DNA of 64,000 nt from Actinomadura flavalba DSM 45200. Its GTDB lineage: Bacteria; Actinomycetota; Actinomycetes; Streptosporangiales; Streptosporangiaceae. The position numbers and the translations under genes were made by a program. Below the pieces are notes generated by a model. It was given only the letters and a program-made list of their open reading frames with translations. It was not told the DNA's origin and ran no database searches. The DNA lies in NCBI RefSeq assembly GCF_000374305.1, contig NZ_KB894093.1, positions 186,001 through 250,000 of the forward strand, read 5' to 3'. Shown in pieces: positions 34,221-42,457 of the stretch; position 1 is the first letter of the stretch, and each line of letters begins with the position of its first letter.

Positions 34221-35173
34221 TCCAGGACGTCCGCGAGCGGACGCCGGACCGGGGGCGGCGGCGCGGTCCCGGTGCGGCCGACGCGCAGCAGCATCTGGGC
34301 GTGGGCGCCGCCGGTGAAGTGCCGCTCCAGGAAGGCGCGCAGGTCGTCCAGTTCGAGGGCCTGGGTGTGGAAGGCGGCCGCCAGTCCCGCGTCGGCGGCG
34401 CGCAGCAGGACGCGCTGGAGGGCCTGCCCGGCGCGCAGCCAGTCGGCGGGGTCGTCGCCGGTGGTGGTGAGCAGCAGGACGGCGCCGGTGCCGTCGCCGG
34501 GGTCGTCGGCGGCGCCCCAGGCGCGTCCGCGCGCGAAGTCGCGGGCCGGGAAGTGCGGTTCGGTGCGCGCCGGGGCGGCCGGGTAGGCGCCGGGGTGGAC
34601 GCCGTCGGCGCGGGAGCTGCCGGGGGCGGGCGCCCACCGGGCCAGCTCGCGGGCGAGCGCCGGGACGCGGCCCAGGACGTGCTCCGCGACCTGCGTCAGC
34701 GCCGCCAGCGCCGCGCGGTCGGCCGCGTCGGAGACCGGGACGAGCCGGGCGCCCTCCAGGTCGGCGTCGCGCACCAGTTCGGCGATCAGCGCGGCGGGCA
34801 CGTCCTCGGCCAGGAACCCGCCCCGGTGCGTGCGGCGGGTGCGGACCTGCGCGAACAGCCGCAGGTCGGACGGCTCGGGCGGGCGGGCCGCGCCGCGCTC
34901 CACCTCCGCGAGCAGGTGCGGACGGTCCGGATCGGGCAGCAGCCGCGTGCGCTCCTCCCGCCCGGCGGCGCGCACCGCGAGGCGCAGCGTGCCGAGCGCC
35001 GCGCCGCAGCCGATGAGCATCTCCCGGCCGCGCGGATCGACGGTGTCCAGCCTGCGCGCGGCGTCCGCCCGGAGCGTGACGCCCTCGTCCTGGACGGCGA
35101 ACCGCCACGGCTGCGTGTTGTGCACCGACGGCGCGTGCGTGGCCGCGCCGACCGCCTCGTACAGGTCGTCCAT
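34217..35173 (-). CDS. Acg-family nitroreductase-like protein
   Basis: A 318-residue protein of the Acg/nitroreductase fold. The N-terminal APSVHNTQPWRF motif and VRTRRTHRGGF in the middle are typical. Rv2032 (Acg) is a member of the DosR regulon of M. tuberculosis. FMN binding is expected, although Acg-like proteins may sequester rather than use FMN. The ATG at 35173 has CTGGAG upstream; the frame opens earlier but crosses the operator region. A double DosR-type box ends 36 bp upstream. Confidence 0.88.
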   Translation of the reverse strand: MDDLYEAVGAATHAPSVHNTQPWRFAVQDEGVTLRADAARRLDTVDPRGREMLIGCGAALGTLRLAVRAAGREERTRLLPDPDRPHLLAEVERGAARPPEPSDLRLFAQVRTRRTHRGGFLAEDVPAALIAELVRDADLEGARLVPVSDAADRAALAALTQVAEHVLGRVPALARELARWAPAPGSSRADGVHPGAYPAAPARTEPHFPARDFARGRAWGAADDPGDGTGAVLLLTTTGDDPADWLRAGQALQRVLLRAADAGLAAAFHTQALELDDLRAFLERHFTGGAHAQMLLRVGRTGTAPPPPVRRPLADVLD

Positions 35174-35208
35174 GCCGTCCACTCCAGCAGAGCGCGGACG
35201 CTTCTCCG

Positions 35209-35247
35209 CAGGGCCGAACGTCCCCGGTGGCGGGACGTTCGGCCCTG
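35209..35247. promoter_or_regulatory. Paired inverted DevR/DosR-type boxes in a divergent promoter
   Basis: CAGGGCCGAACGTCCC at 35209-35224 is the exact reverse complement of the sequence at 35232-35247, separated by 7 bp. Each arm contains one GGGACGTTCGGCCC box, one mismatch from GGGAC-N4-GTCCC. Box centres are 21 bp apart, two helical turns. The pair sits midway between the nitroreductase ATG (36 bp away) and the PPOX ATG (35 bp away), so it can serve both. Confidence 0.7.
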
Positions 35248-35281
35248 TCCGCCCCGCCCGGCCTTGCCGGATGCTGACGGG

Positions 35282-35689
35282 ATGGACGGCCACGGCGCGC
35301 TACCGCGCGGAGAATGCCTGGAGCTGCTGCGCACGGCGCGCCTCGGGCGGCTCGTGTTCACCGACCGCGCCCTGCCCGCCGTCCTGCCCGTCGACTTCGT
35401 CCTCGACGCCACCGGCGGCGTCGTGCTGCGCACGCCGCCCGGCTCCCGCCTCGCCGCCGCCGTCCGGGGCCGCGTCGTCGCCTTCCACGCCGACCGGGTG
35501 GACGCGCGCACCGGCGCCGGATGGTCGGTGACGGTCGTCGGCGAGGGCCGCCCCGTCACCGACCCGGGCGACCTCGCCGCCCTCCCCCACCGCCCCTGGC
35601 CCGGCACCCCCACCGACCTGGCCTTCCGCATCGGCAGCCGCTACATCACCGGCCAGCGTGTCTGTTTCACCGCGCGGTGCACCTCGTGA
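35282..35689 (+). CDS. Pyridoxamine 5'-phosphate oxidase-like (PPOX) flavoprotein
   Basis: A 135-residue split-barrel protein. The start C-L-E-L-L-R-T-A-R-L-G-R-L-V-F-T and the following LPAVLPVDFVLD match PPOX-type proteins that bind FMN, F420 or haem. Similar small proteins recur in DosR-type regulons of actinobacteria. It is divergent from the nitroreductase and abuts the universal-stress-protein gene tail to tail. The cofactor cannot be told from the sequence. Confidence 0.85.
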   Translation: MDGHGALPRGECLELLRTARLGRLVFTDRALPAVLPVDFVLDATGGVVLRTPPGSRLAAAVRGRVVAFHADRVDARTGAGWSVTVVGEGRPVTDPGDLAALPHRPWPGTPTDLAFRIGSRYITGQRVCFTARCTS

Positions 35690-36568
35690 TCAGTTCTGCG
35701 GTGGGTGGACGATCGCCAGGGGGCAGTGGGAGCGGTTGACCATCGCCTGGCCCACCGAGCCCAGCAGGAGGCCCTTGAAGCCGCCCCGGCCGCGCGAGCC
35801 CAGCACGAGCAGGTCGGCGCGGGCCGAGACGCCCGTCAGCACCCGGACCGGGCGGCCCGGGACGACCTCGGCGACGACCTCGACGTCCGGGTAGCGCTCG
35901 CGGCGGCCCGCCAGCGCCTCGGCCAGCTCGCGCTCCTGGACGCTGCCGTCCTCGTACGCCTCGTAGATGATCGGGCCGAGCGCGGCCCCGCCGAGCGGCA
36001 TCGGCTCCTCCCACGCCAGGACGGCCCGCAGCCGCGCCCCGCGCAGCGACGCCGCCTCGAACGCGAAGTCGATCGCCGCCGCCGCGACCTCCGAGCCGTC
36101 CACCGCGACCGCGACCTCGCCGTAGGCCGCGCCGCCGTGGTGCTGCACGACGACCGCCGGGCCCCGCGCGTGCGTCACGACCTGGAACGCGACCGACCCG
36201 ACCAGCGCGCCCGCGAGACGCCCCACGCCGTGCGAGCCCACGACCGTCATCAGCGCGTTCGCGCCGCGCTCCACCAGCACCCCGGCGGGCTGCCCCGGGG
36301 CCTGCTCGGTGACGACCTCCAGCCCGGGGACGCGTTCGCGCGCCGCCGCCGCCACCCGCTCCAGCGCGTTCTGCCCCCCGCGCGCCAGCCACTCGCGGGC
36401 CTCCAGCACGCGCGCGTCGCTGCTCTCCCACTCCAGCCACGGCCCGGCGACGTTGACGATCCGCAGCGTCGCGCCGCGCCGTCCCGCCTCCTCGGCGGCC
36501 CACAGGACCGCCGCCGTGCTCTGCTCCGACTCGTCGATACCGACCAGGATCTCGTTGATCTCGCTCAT
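35690..36568 (-). CDS. Two-domain universal stress protein
   Basis: A 292-residue protein made of two tandem USP domains (about 1-145 and 150-292). Each ends with the ATP-binding loop, VVGSHGVGRLAGALVGSVA and VLGSRGRGGFKGLLLGSVG, corresponding to G-x2-G-x9-G-S. Two-domain ATP-binding USPs are hallmark DosR-regulon members. The ATG at 36568 begins MSEINEILVGIDES. A DosR-type box lies about 38 bp upstream, inside the tail of the next gene. Confidence 0.92.
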   Translation of the reverse strand: MSEINEILVGIDESEQSTAAVLWAAEEAGRRGATLRIVNVAGPWLEWESSDARVLEAREWLARGGQNALERVAAAARERVPGLEVVTEQAPGQPAGVLVERGANALMTVVGSHGVGRLAGALVGSVAFQVVTHARGPAVVVQHHGGAAYGEVAVAVDGSEVAAAAIDFAFEAASLRGARLRAVLAWEEPMPLGGAALGPIIYEAYEDGSVQERELAEALAGRRERYPDVEVVAEVVPGRPVRVLTGVSARADLLVLGSRGRGGFKGLLLGSVGQAMVNRSHCPLAIVHPPQN

Positions 36569-36578
36569 ACCCTGCACG

Positions 36579-36995
36579 TTAGGGAGCGCGGGGGGACTCC
36601 TGTCGAGGACCTTCGTCCCGTGTCGCAAGGCGAACGTCGCTCATTCCGGCGCACGCCGACTCCACCGCGTCCGGCGCGCACACCAGCGTGGCCCGCTCCG
36701 CGAGCGCGGTGCCCTCCGGCGCGCGCCCCGCGATGATCAGCGGCGTCCCGGCGGCGACGGCGCACGCGGCCCCCATCTCCCGCGCCGACGGCGGGCCGCC
36801 CGCGATCCGCACGTCCACGACGACGTCGGCGCCGCCGTCGGTCAGCGGGCAGCATCCGCCCGGCGCGAGCCCCGCGCACGGCCAGCCGGTGGAGCCGGGC
36901 GGATGGCAGAAGTCCACGTCGTGGCCCCGGACCGCGAGCAGCGCCCCGACCGTCCGCCCGTCGTCGGGCTCCACCTCGGTCACCAGGATCTTCAT
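36579..36995 (-). CDS. Receiver-like hypothetical protein
   Basis: A protein of about 138 residues. The beginning (MKILVTEVEPDDGRTVGALL) looks like a response-regulator receiver, with a candidate phospho-Asp in VVVDVRI (Asp61). However, no effector domain is attached and the region after the third strand is Cys/Pro-rich (CHPPGSTGWPC; GGCCP). It may be a degenerate receiver or a Rossmann-like protein. I use the ATG at 36995; a perfect DosR-type box sits 63 bp upstream, and another for the next gene overlaps its 3' end. Confidence 0.65.
   Translation of the reverse strand: MKILVTEVEPDDGRTVGALLAVRGHDVDFCHPPGSTGWPCAGLAPGGCCPLTDGGADVVVDVRIAGGPPSAREMGAACAVAAGTPLIIAGRAPEGTALAERATLVCAPDAVESACAGMSDVRLATRDEGPRQESPRAP
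36606..36619 (-). promoter_or_regulatory. DevR/DosR-type box upstream of usp
   Basis: AGGACCTTCGTCCC matches GGGAC-N4-GTCCC with one mismatch. It lies 38 bp upstream of the USP ATG (36568), within the last codons of the receiver-like gene. Confidence 0.6.
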
Positions 36996-37057
36996 CGCCG
37001 CGCCGCCCCTCATCACTGAGAAGCGTCCAGCCTCCCGAGGCCGCTCCATGAACGCCA

Positions 37058-37071
37058 GGGACCTTGGTCCC
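37058..37071 (-). promoter_or_regulatory. DevR/DosR-type box upstream of receiver-like gene
   Basis: GGGACCTTGGTCCC is a perfect core box, 63 bp upstream of the ATG at 36995, in the short gap after the NACHT gene's stop (37077). Confidence 0.7.
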
Positions 37072-37076
37072 GGCCG

Positions 37077-39440
37077 TCAGGACCGTTCGCCCCGCAGGTT
37101 CCGGTGGAGGTATCCGAGGACGGCCTGCGTCACCCGCACGTCGGTCCAGACCATCTCGGCCGCGCACGGCTGCGCGTCGAGGCGGCGGACGGTGACCACG
37201 AACCCGGGCGTCTCCGGCGGCCACCGCCCGCTGAGCGCGGCGAGCACCCGCGGCGTGCGGCCCGCGTTGATCCGCAGGGTCTGCGGGGCGTTCGTCCCGA
37301 CGCGCAGTGCGATCTCGGCGACGGCGGCGGGGCACCCGTCGAGCCGCGCATGGCCGCGCAGCCCGGAGAAGGCCACCGAGCCGGACGCGTCGCGCAGCGC
37401 GAAGCGGGTCTCGGTGCGCGCGCCGGGCGGCAGCCGCCAGGTGTGGACGACCTGGCTGAAGGAGCAGTCCTCCGGCTGCCCCTGCGCGTTGGGGCAGTTC
37501 TGCTCGACGAGGACGGTCGAGCGCGCGGGCCGGTATCCGTCCACCGCCTCCAGCGACACCTCGGGCCAGGTCGTGAGGTAGACCAGCACGGCGACCAGCA
37601 GCGCCACGACCGGCGCCGCGATCCGCAGCAGCGACGCCGACCACCAGCCGAGGCGCGGGGGCGCCTCGCCGTCCCCCGGTCCGTCGGGCGATCCGGCCAG
37701 CCGGTCCTGGAGGCGGGCGTGCCGGAACTGGTGGACGGCCCCCGCCCGGCGCAGCACCCCGCGCCGGTGGGCCTCCTTCAGGAACGGGTGGAGCCGGAGC
37801 GGGAGCCGTCCGGTCAGCGCCAGCCAGCCGTGCGAGACCAGGTACGCGCCCCATGAGCTGCTCACCGCCGTGCTCAGCCCGAACAGCGCCGCGAACGCGA
37901 CCCCGAGCAGGCGGGCGCGGACCGAGTCCCCGCCGACGCCGCCCGCCGCGACGAACAGCAGCAGGCCCACCAGCGTGCCGACCAGCGCCGTCCACAGGCC
38001 GGACAGGGCGAGGTGGCGGCGCAGGACCGAGCGCGGGTCGGCGGCGGCGTCGCGCGGCGCGTCGGCCCGTTCGCCGACCATCGCGGTCAGCGCCCCCGCC
38101 AGCCCGACCAGGACGCCGCCGAGGTGCGTCTGCCAGGCGGTCGTACCGAACATGAGCCCGCACAGCAGCCAGCCGCCGGCGCCCGCCGCCGCGCCGCCCA
38201 CCAGCGCCACGACGCCCGACCGGAGCTGCCACGGCGCGATGTCGCGGGTGCCGCGCCACCACATCTGGCGGGCGAGCGCGGCCAGCCACCGCCGGGCCCG
38301 GTCGCGCCGGTAGCGGCCGTGCTCGGGGAAGACGGCCGGGACGAGGTTGTCGAGCAGGTGGTCCTCGATCGCGCCCCGCTCGCCGAACCGGTCGGCGTCC
38401 AGGAGCTCGGCGGGGTCACTGCCGGGGGCGGTGTAGGCGGTGCGGGCCAGGTCGACCATGAGCGGCGTGGACAGCGCGGCGGCGAGCGGGCCGTCCCGAT
38501 CGGCGCGCAGGCGGGCGAACACGGGCGTCCACCGGTCGCCGGACGGGCCGTCGACGCGCTCCAGGAACGCGATCGTGTCCTCGACGTCCACGTCCTCCAG
38601 CTCGATGACGGGCGCGCGGCTGATCGGGGTGTTCGACGCGGTGACGGTCTCCTCGTACTCGTCGGCGCGGCAGGTCAGCACCAGCGGGTCGGTGGAGAAC
38701 GCCCGCTCGACGGCCTCGATCGCGGCGGCGCGGCGGGCCGGGGCGACCTCGTCCAGGCCGTCCAGGACGGGCATGACGCGGCCGGCGGCGATCAGCCGGG
38801 CGGCGACGCCGGGGCCGTGCGCGCGGGCGTCGGTGAGGAAGGCGTGGTCCTCCTCCAGCCGCTCGGCCATCCATGCGCGCACGTCCGTCCGGGTGTTCCA
38901 GGACGACAGCGGCAGCAGCACCGGCACGGGTTCGCCGGGGCGCGGCTCGCGCAGCAGCTCGACGACGAGCAGGACGGTCAGCGTCGTCTTGCCCGCGCCG
39001 GGGCCGCCCAGGATCACGAGCTGCCGTGCCGGGTTCGCCCGGAAGTTCGCCGCGAGCCGCGCGCCGTCGCCGCGCCGCCGCAGGTCGCGCGCCGGGACGG
39101 CGGCCTGGACGGGCCGCCGCGTGGTCGACCAGCGCACCCGCAGCGGTTCGGGCCGCCACAGGCCCCGGACGCGGGCCTCCTCGCGCCACTGGGCGCCGAC
39201 GGCCTCGGCGAGCAGGGCCGCCGCCGTGTCGAGCGCGTCGCCGGGCGCGGGCGGCGGCGTCCGCCACTGCCACAGCGCGACCCCGGCCATCGCGAACGCC
39301 GTCAGGGCGCCGATCACGCTGCCGTACTGGTCCGCCTTGTCGAGCCCGACGGCGACGAAGAGCACCGCGAACGCCAGCAGCCCGCCGCCAAACACGGCGG
39401 CCACCGACCACGGTCTGCGCCCCCGCGCCCTCCCGAACAC
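37077..39440 (-). CDS. Membrane-anchored NACHT NTPase
   Basis: A 787-residue protein. Two N-terminal transmembrane helices (about 14-33 and 40-58) precede a NACHT module with Walker A GGPGAGKT (145-152) and Walker B VMPVLDGLDEV (222-232). The sensor region LTCRADEYEE follows. A pair of hydrophobic clusters lies at about 395-440 and 480-545, another helix near 615, and the final ~150 residues carry Cys pairs (CPNAQG, DCSF, DGCP, PCAA) and are probably extracytoplasmic. STAND/NACHT proteins act in signalling and, in some bacteria, phage defence. No classical effector domain such as a nuclease or TIR is fused. It lies 119 bp downstream of a Sir2 gene on the same strand. Confidence 0.83.
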   Translation of the reverse strand: MFGRARGRRPWSVAAVFGGGLLAFAVLFVAVGLDKADQYGSVIGALTAFAMAGVALWQWRTPPPAPGDALDTAAALLAEAVGAQWREEARVRGLWRPEPLRVRWSTTRRPVQAAVPARDLRRRGDGARLAANFRANPARQLVILGGPGAGKTTLTVLLVVELLREPRPGEPVPVLLPLSSWNTRTDVRAWMAERLEEDHAFLTDARAHGPGVAARLIAAGRVMPVLDGLDEVAPARRAAAIEAVERAFSTDPLVLTCRADEYEETVTASNTPISRAPVIELEDVDVEDTIAFLERVDGPSGDRWTPVFARLRADRDGPLAAALSTPLMVDLARTAYTAPGSDPAELLDADRFGERGAIEDHLLDNLVPAVFPEHGRYRRDRARRWLAALARQMWWRGTRDIAPWQLRSGVVALVGGAAAGAGGWLLCGLMFGTTAWQTHLGGVLVGLAGALTAMVGERADAPRDAAADPRSVLRRHLALSGLWTALVGTLVGLLLFVAAGGVGGDSVRARLLGVAFAALFGLSTAVSSSWGAYLVSHGWLALTGRLPLRLHPFLKEAHRRGVLRRAGAVHQFRHARLQDRLAGSPDGPGDGEAPPRLGWWSASLLRIAAPVVALLVAVLVYLTTWPEVSLEAVDGYRPARSTVLVEQNCPNAQGQPEDCSFSQVVHTWRLPPGARTETRFALRDASGSVAFSGLRGHARLDGCPAAVAEIALRVGTNAPQTLRINAGRTPRVLAALSGRWPPETPGFVVTVRRLDAQPCAAEMVWTDVRVTQAVLGYLHRNLRGERS

Positions 39441-39559
39441 CGCGCCACCCTAACGGCGCACAACACCCCGGCACCACGCTTTCCCGGCGAATCCGGCCAC
39501 CTCGCCGCAAGCGAGCGCGCCGGGGGTCGCGACGCAGGCGGGCCGGGTCGCGGCGACGA

Positions 39560-40399
39560 TCACCGGGCGGCGGCCGGGACGAGGTGGGCCGCGAGGGACG
39601 TGAGCGTCGGGCCGAGGGGGGCGTCGAGGCGGACGCGGGCGTCGGCGTCGCCGCGCGTCGGGCCGAGGTTGACGATCGCGACCGGGACCGCGTGCCGGGC
39701 CGCGCGGCGGACGAACCGGTACCCCGACAGCACCGTCAGCGACGAGCCGAGGACGAGCAGCGTCCCCGCGTTCTCGGTGACCGTGAAGCACCGGTCCACC
39801 AGGGGGCGCCGGACGTTCTCACCGAAGAACACGACGTCGGGTTTGAGGACGCCGCCGCAGCCCGCGCAGTCGACCGTCCGGAAGGCGGCGGTCTCGGCGT
39901 CGGTGAGGGGGACGTCCCCGTCGGGGTTGAGGCCGCGCGCCCGCACGTCCCAGTCGGCGTTGGCGGCGCGCAGCCGCCGGTCGAGGTCGAGCCGGGCCGT
40001 CCGCTCTCCGCAGCCCAGGCAGATCACCCGGTCGAGCGCGCCGTGCAGTTCGACGACGTCGCGGGCGCCCGCCGCCTGGTGCAGCCCGTCCACGTTCTGC
40101 GTGATCACGTCGCTGACCAGCCCGCACCGCTGCAACGCGGCGACCGCGCGGTGCCCGTCGTTCGGCGCGGCCCCGGTGATGTGCCGCCACCCGAGGTGGC
40201 TGCGCGCCCAGTACCGCCGCCGCGCCCCGGCGCTGCCCACGAACGTCTGATAGGTCATCGGACGCGGATCACGCCCCCGCGACAGCGGCCCCCGGTAGTC
40301 GGGAATCCCGGACTCGGTGGACAACCCGGCCCCGCTCAGGACCACGACGCCCCCGTCCCCGACCAGATCGGCCAGCGCCGCGAACCCCTCCCCCGTCAT
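39560..40399 (-). CDS. Sir2-family NAD-dependent protein deacylase
   Basis: A 279-residue sirtuin. NAD-binding motifs are GAGLSTESGIPDYRG and TQNVDGLHQAAG, the catalytic His lies in ELHGAL, and the Zn tetrad is C-L-G-C ... C-A-G-C. The region VLKPDVVFFGENV is typical. The full set of residues suggests an active deacylase of the CobB type rather than a degenerate NADase-only domain. The ATG at 40399 begins MTGEGFAALADL. The next gene on this strand is the NACHT NTPase; both could share a transcript. Confidence 0.93.
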   Translation of the reverse strand: MTGEGFAALADLVGDGGVVVLSGAGLSTESGIPDYRGPLSRGRDPRPMTYQTFVGSAGARRRYWARSHLGWRHITGAAPNDGHRAVAALQRCGLVSDVITQNVDGLHQAAGARDVVELHGALDRVICLGCGERTARLDLDRRLRAANADWDVRARGLNPDGDVPLTDAETAAFRTVDCAGCGGVLKPDVVFFGENVRRPLVDRCFTVTENAGTLLVLGSSLTVLSGYRFVRRAARHAVPVAIVNLGPTRGDADARVRLDAPLGPTLTSLAAHLVPAAAR

Positions 40400-40459
40400 C
40401 CCTCCATGGTGCCCGACACACGGACCAACGGGACGTCCGCGCATGGTTTGCTGTCTCGA

Positions 40460-41299
40460 ATGGAACAGGCGGCCGTCCTCGCGGCGGAGCACGTGGCGTC
40501 CGTCGCGGACGACGTGGAGGCGCGGGTCGCGCTCGCGGCGGCGTTCTACACGGGTCCGGCGGCCCGCTACGGGCGCGCCGAGCTGGCGTTCCTGCGCTGG
40601 GAGATCGGCCGCGGCGTCCTCGACGCCGGCACCGGAAGCCCCTGGTGGCGGGCCGTCAACGACCGGCTGCTGCGGGACAAGGCCGAAGCGGCCCTGCTCG
40701 GCCCGGCCGGACGCCCGTCGTCGCACTGCGTCGCCCTGTGGCGGCGGTTCCTCGCCCGGCCGTCGCCCGCCGCCTGGTTCACCGCGCACAACGCCAGCGT
40801 CGTCGCCGGATACCTCGCGCACGAGGACCTCGCGCGGCGGGAGACACCCGCCGAACGCTTCATGATCAACGTGGCGCTGCTGCGCGTCCTGTACACGCAC
40901 GCCCTCGCCACCGCGCCCCGGCTCGCGCTCGGGCTGCTCGCCCCGCTCGGCGGCGTCGTGGGCGATCCGCGCGGCGCGTCGGTCGGCTTCTTCCTCGACC
41001 TGCGCGACGCCTTCCCCGAGGAGTACCCACTGACGGGCCTGACCTTCGACGACCTGATCCGCCTCGAAGGGGCGCTGCCGCACGCCCTGGACTTCGGCGT
41101 CATCCTGCCGCGGCTGCCCGCGCTGCTGTCGTTCGCGGCGGCTTCCCTGCCCGAGCCGCGCGTGCTGTCCCTCGTCCGTCCCGACGGGACGTTCCGTTAC
41201 GCGGACCTGTCCGTCGCGCCCGGGCTGTTCGCCCGGCGGCGTCCCCTGGCCCGCGCGGCGCGGGCGCTAACGGCCCCGCTGCCCCGCGCCGCGCGGTAG
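40460..41299 (+). CDS. Conserved hypothetical protein
   Basis: A 279-residue, mostly alpha-helical protein without signal peptide. I do not recognise it. Notable stretches are FLRWEIGRGVLD, SSHCVALWRRFLARP, FMINVALLRVLYTHAL, and GASVGFFLDLRDAFPEEYPL. The hydrophobic part at about 150-180 could associate with a membrane. It is divergent from sir2 with only 60 bp between them. Confidence 0.7.
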   Translation: MEQAAVLAAEHVASVADDVEARVALAAAFYTGPAARYGRAELAFLRWEIGRGVLDAGTGSPWWRAVNDRLLRDKAEAALLGPAGRPSSHCVALWRRFLARPSPAAWFTAHNASVVAGYLAHEDLARRETPAERFMINVALLRVLYTHALATAPRLALGLLAPLGGVVGDPRGASVGFFLDLRDAFPEEYPLTGLTFDDLIRLEGALPHALDFGVILPRLPALLSFAAASLPEPRVLSLVRPDGTFRYADLSVAPGLFARRRPLARAARALTAPLPRAAR

Positions 41300-41300
41300 G

Positions 41301-41320
41301 CGGCGGCACGGGGGCCGCCG
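41301..41320. terminator. Hairpin between convergent genes
   Basis: CGGCGGC at 41301-41307 pairs with GCCGCCG at 41314-41320 around a 6-nt loop, in the 36-bp gap between two convergent stops. Confidence 0.5.
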
Positions 41321-41335
41321 CCGTGCGTGCTCCGG

Positions 41336-42205
41336 TCAGGCCGGGCAGGTGTCGCGGTACTCGCTGATGGCCGTGTCGGTGGCCGGGGCCGGGCAGAGGA
41401 ACTTGCTGTAGCGCTCGTCGCCGTCCACGTAGCGCTTGAGCCAGGAGAGCGTGTACTTGTTCACGACCGGGCTCTGCTGGGTCGGGGCCCAGTGGTTGCC
41501 GCCGCGCAGTTCCAGGTACGCCTTCTCGGGGGCGTTGGTCAGCTTGGTGAAGAAGTTGCTGGCCATGCCGCCGACCGGGGCGATCTTGTCGTCCTCGCCG
41601 CCGATCACCAGGGTCGGGGTGCGGACGCCGTCCCACGCGCTGTTGTACTCCCACGGCGCGAGCGGGATCGCGGCCTTCAGCGATGTCCGCTTCTGCGCCG
41701 ACCACAGGCTGCCGCCGCCGCCCATCGAGTGCCCGATGACCGCGAGGCGGGACGCGTCGATGCGGTCGCGCACCGGGCTGGACTTGACGAGGTAGTCCAG
41801 CGCGGCGAGCTGCTGGTTCGAGCGCGCGGTCGGGAAGTTCATCGGCATGGCGCTGTCCAGCGTGATGACGACGAACCCGTACGACGCGAGCCGCGGCCCG
41901 AACCACTGGATCGTCGACTGCGGCGACACGAAGCCGGGCATCACTGCGATGGCGCCGAACGTGCCGTCGGTCTTGGTGTCGGGGTAGTAGATCGTCCCCC
42001 GGTTGAAGCCGGTGCCCCGGTTGACCTTGGTCTCCCCGACGGCGTAAGTGCCGCGCTCCGCCTTGACGCTCGCCTCGGTCGGGTCGGGTCCGCGCTGGTG
42101 GGACGGGTCCGCGTGCGCGGGGGCGACGCCGAACCCGAGCGACGCGCAGACCAGGGCGGTTCCGGCGGGCAGCAGCCGGAGCCGTTTCACGAAGGTGGAG
42201 TTCAC
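41336..42205 (-). CDS. Secreted PET-hydrolase/cutinase-type polyester hydrolase
   Basis: A 289-residue protein with a signal peptide ending about A-P-A-H-A (residue 32). The mature part aligns closely with actinomycete cutinases such as Thermobifida Cut1/Cut2: R-G-P-D-P-T-E at the start, GTIYYP, GHSMGGGGS with nucleophile Ser160, catalytic Asp206 in DDKIAP and His238 in GGNHWAP. Trp185 (APWEYN) matches the aromatic-clamp Trp, and Cys271/Cys287 match the C-terminal disulfide. Those enzymes cleave cutin and PET ester bonds. The start is GTG at 42205 with GAGAGGAC upstream. Differences from the family lie next to the catalytic His (W for F) and after the clamp Trp (E-Y). Confidence 0.9.
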   Translation of the reverse strand: MNSTFVKRLRLLPAGTALVCASLGFGVAPAHADPSHQRGPDPTEASVKAERGTYAVGETKVNRGTGFNRGTIYYPDTKTDGTFGAIAVMPGFVSPQSTIQWFGPRLASYGFVVITLDSAMPMNFPTARSNQQLAALDYLVKSSPVRDRIDASRLAVIGHSMGGGGSLWSAQKRTSLKAAIPLAPWEYNSAWDGVRTPTLVIGGEDDKIAPVGGMASNFFTKLTNAPEKAYLELRGGNHWAPTQQSPVVNKYTLSWLKRYVDGDERYSKFLCPAPATDTAISEYRDTCPA

Positions 42206-42457
42206 GCGGAGTCCTCTCTCGGATACCCCCGGGGTGGGGCGCGTGAGCAGTGTGAATCTCCGCACGCCGGTCCGCATCACCTGCGGCGATGCAATTTCCG
42301 GCCGCTCTGTCGTTTGAGAATGAGATTTGCGCCCACGCGAAGAATCCGGAACCGCGTTTGTCACCCCACGAGTACGTCCACCGCGCGTGCGATCTGGGTC
42401 ACATCGGGGCATGATGGGCGCAGGGCCGGTTCGCGGCGGCCCGGAGGAGCACGGCGG

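Noticed and set aside
39560-40399. Defence-type Sir2 NADase (ThsA/DSR-like)
   Set aside because: The protein has the complete Zn site, catalytic His and compact size of an ordinary deacylase, with no extra N- or C-terminal defence domains.
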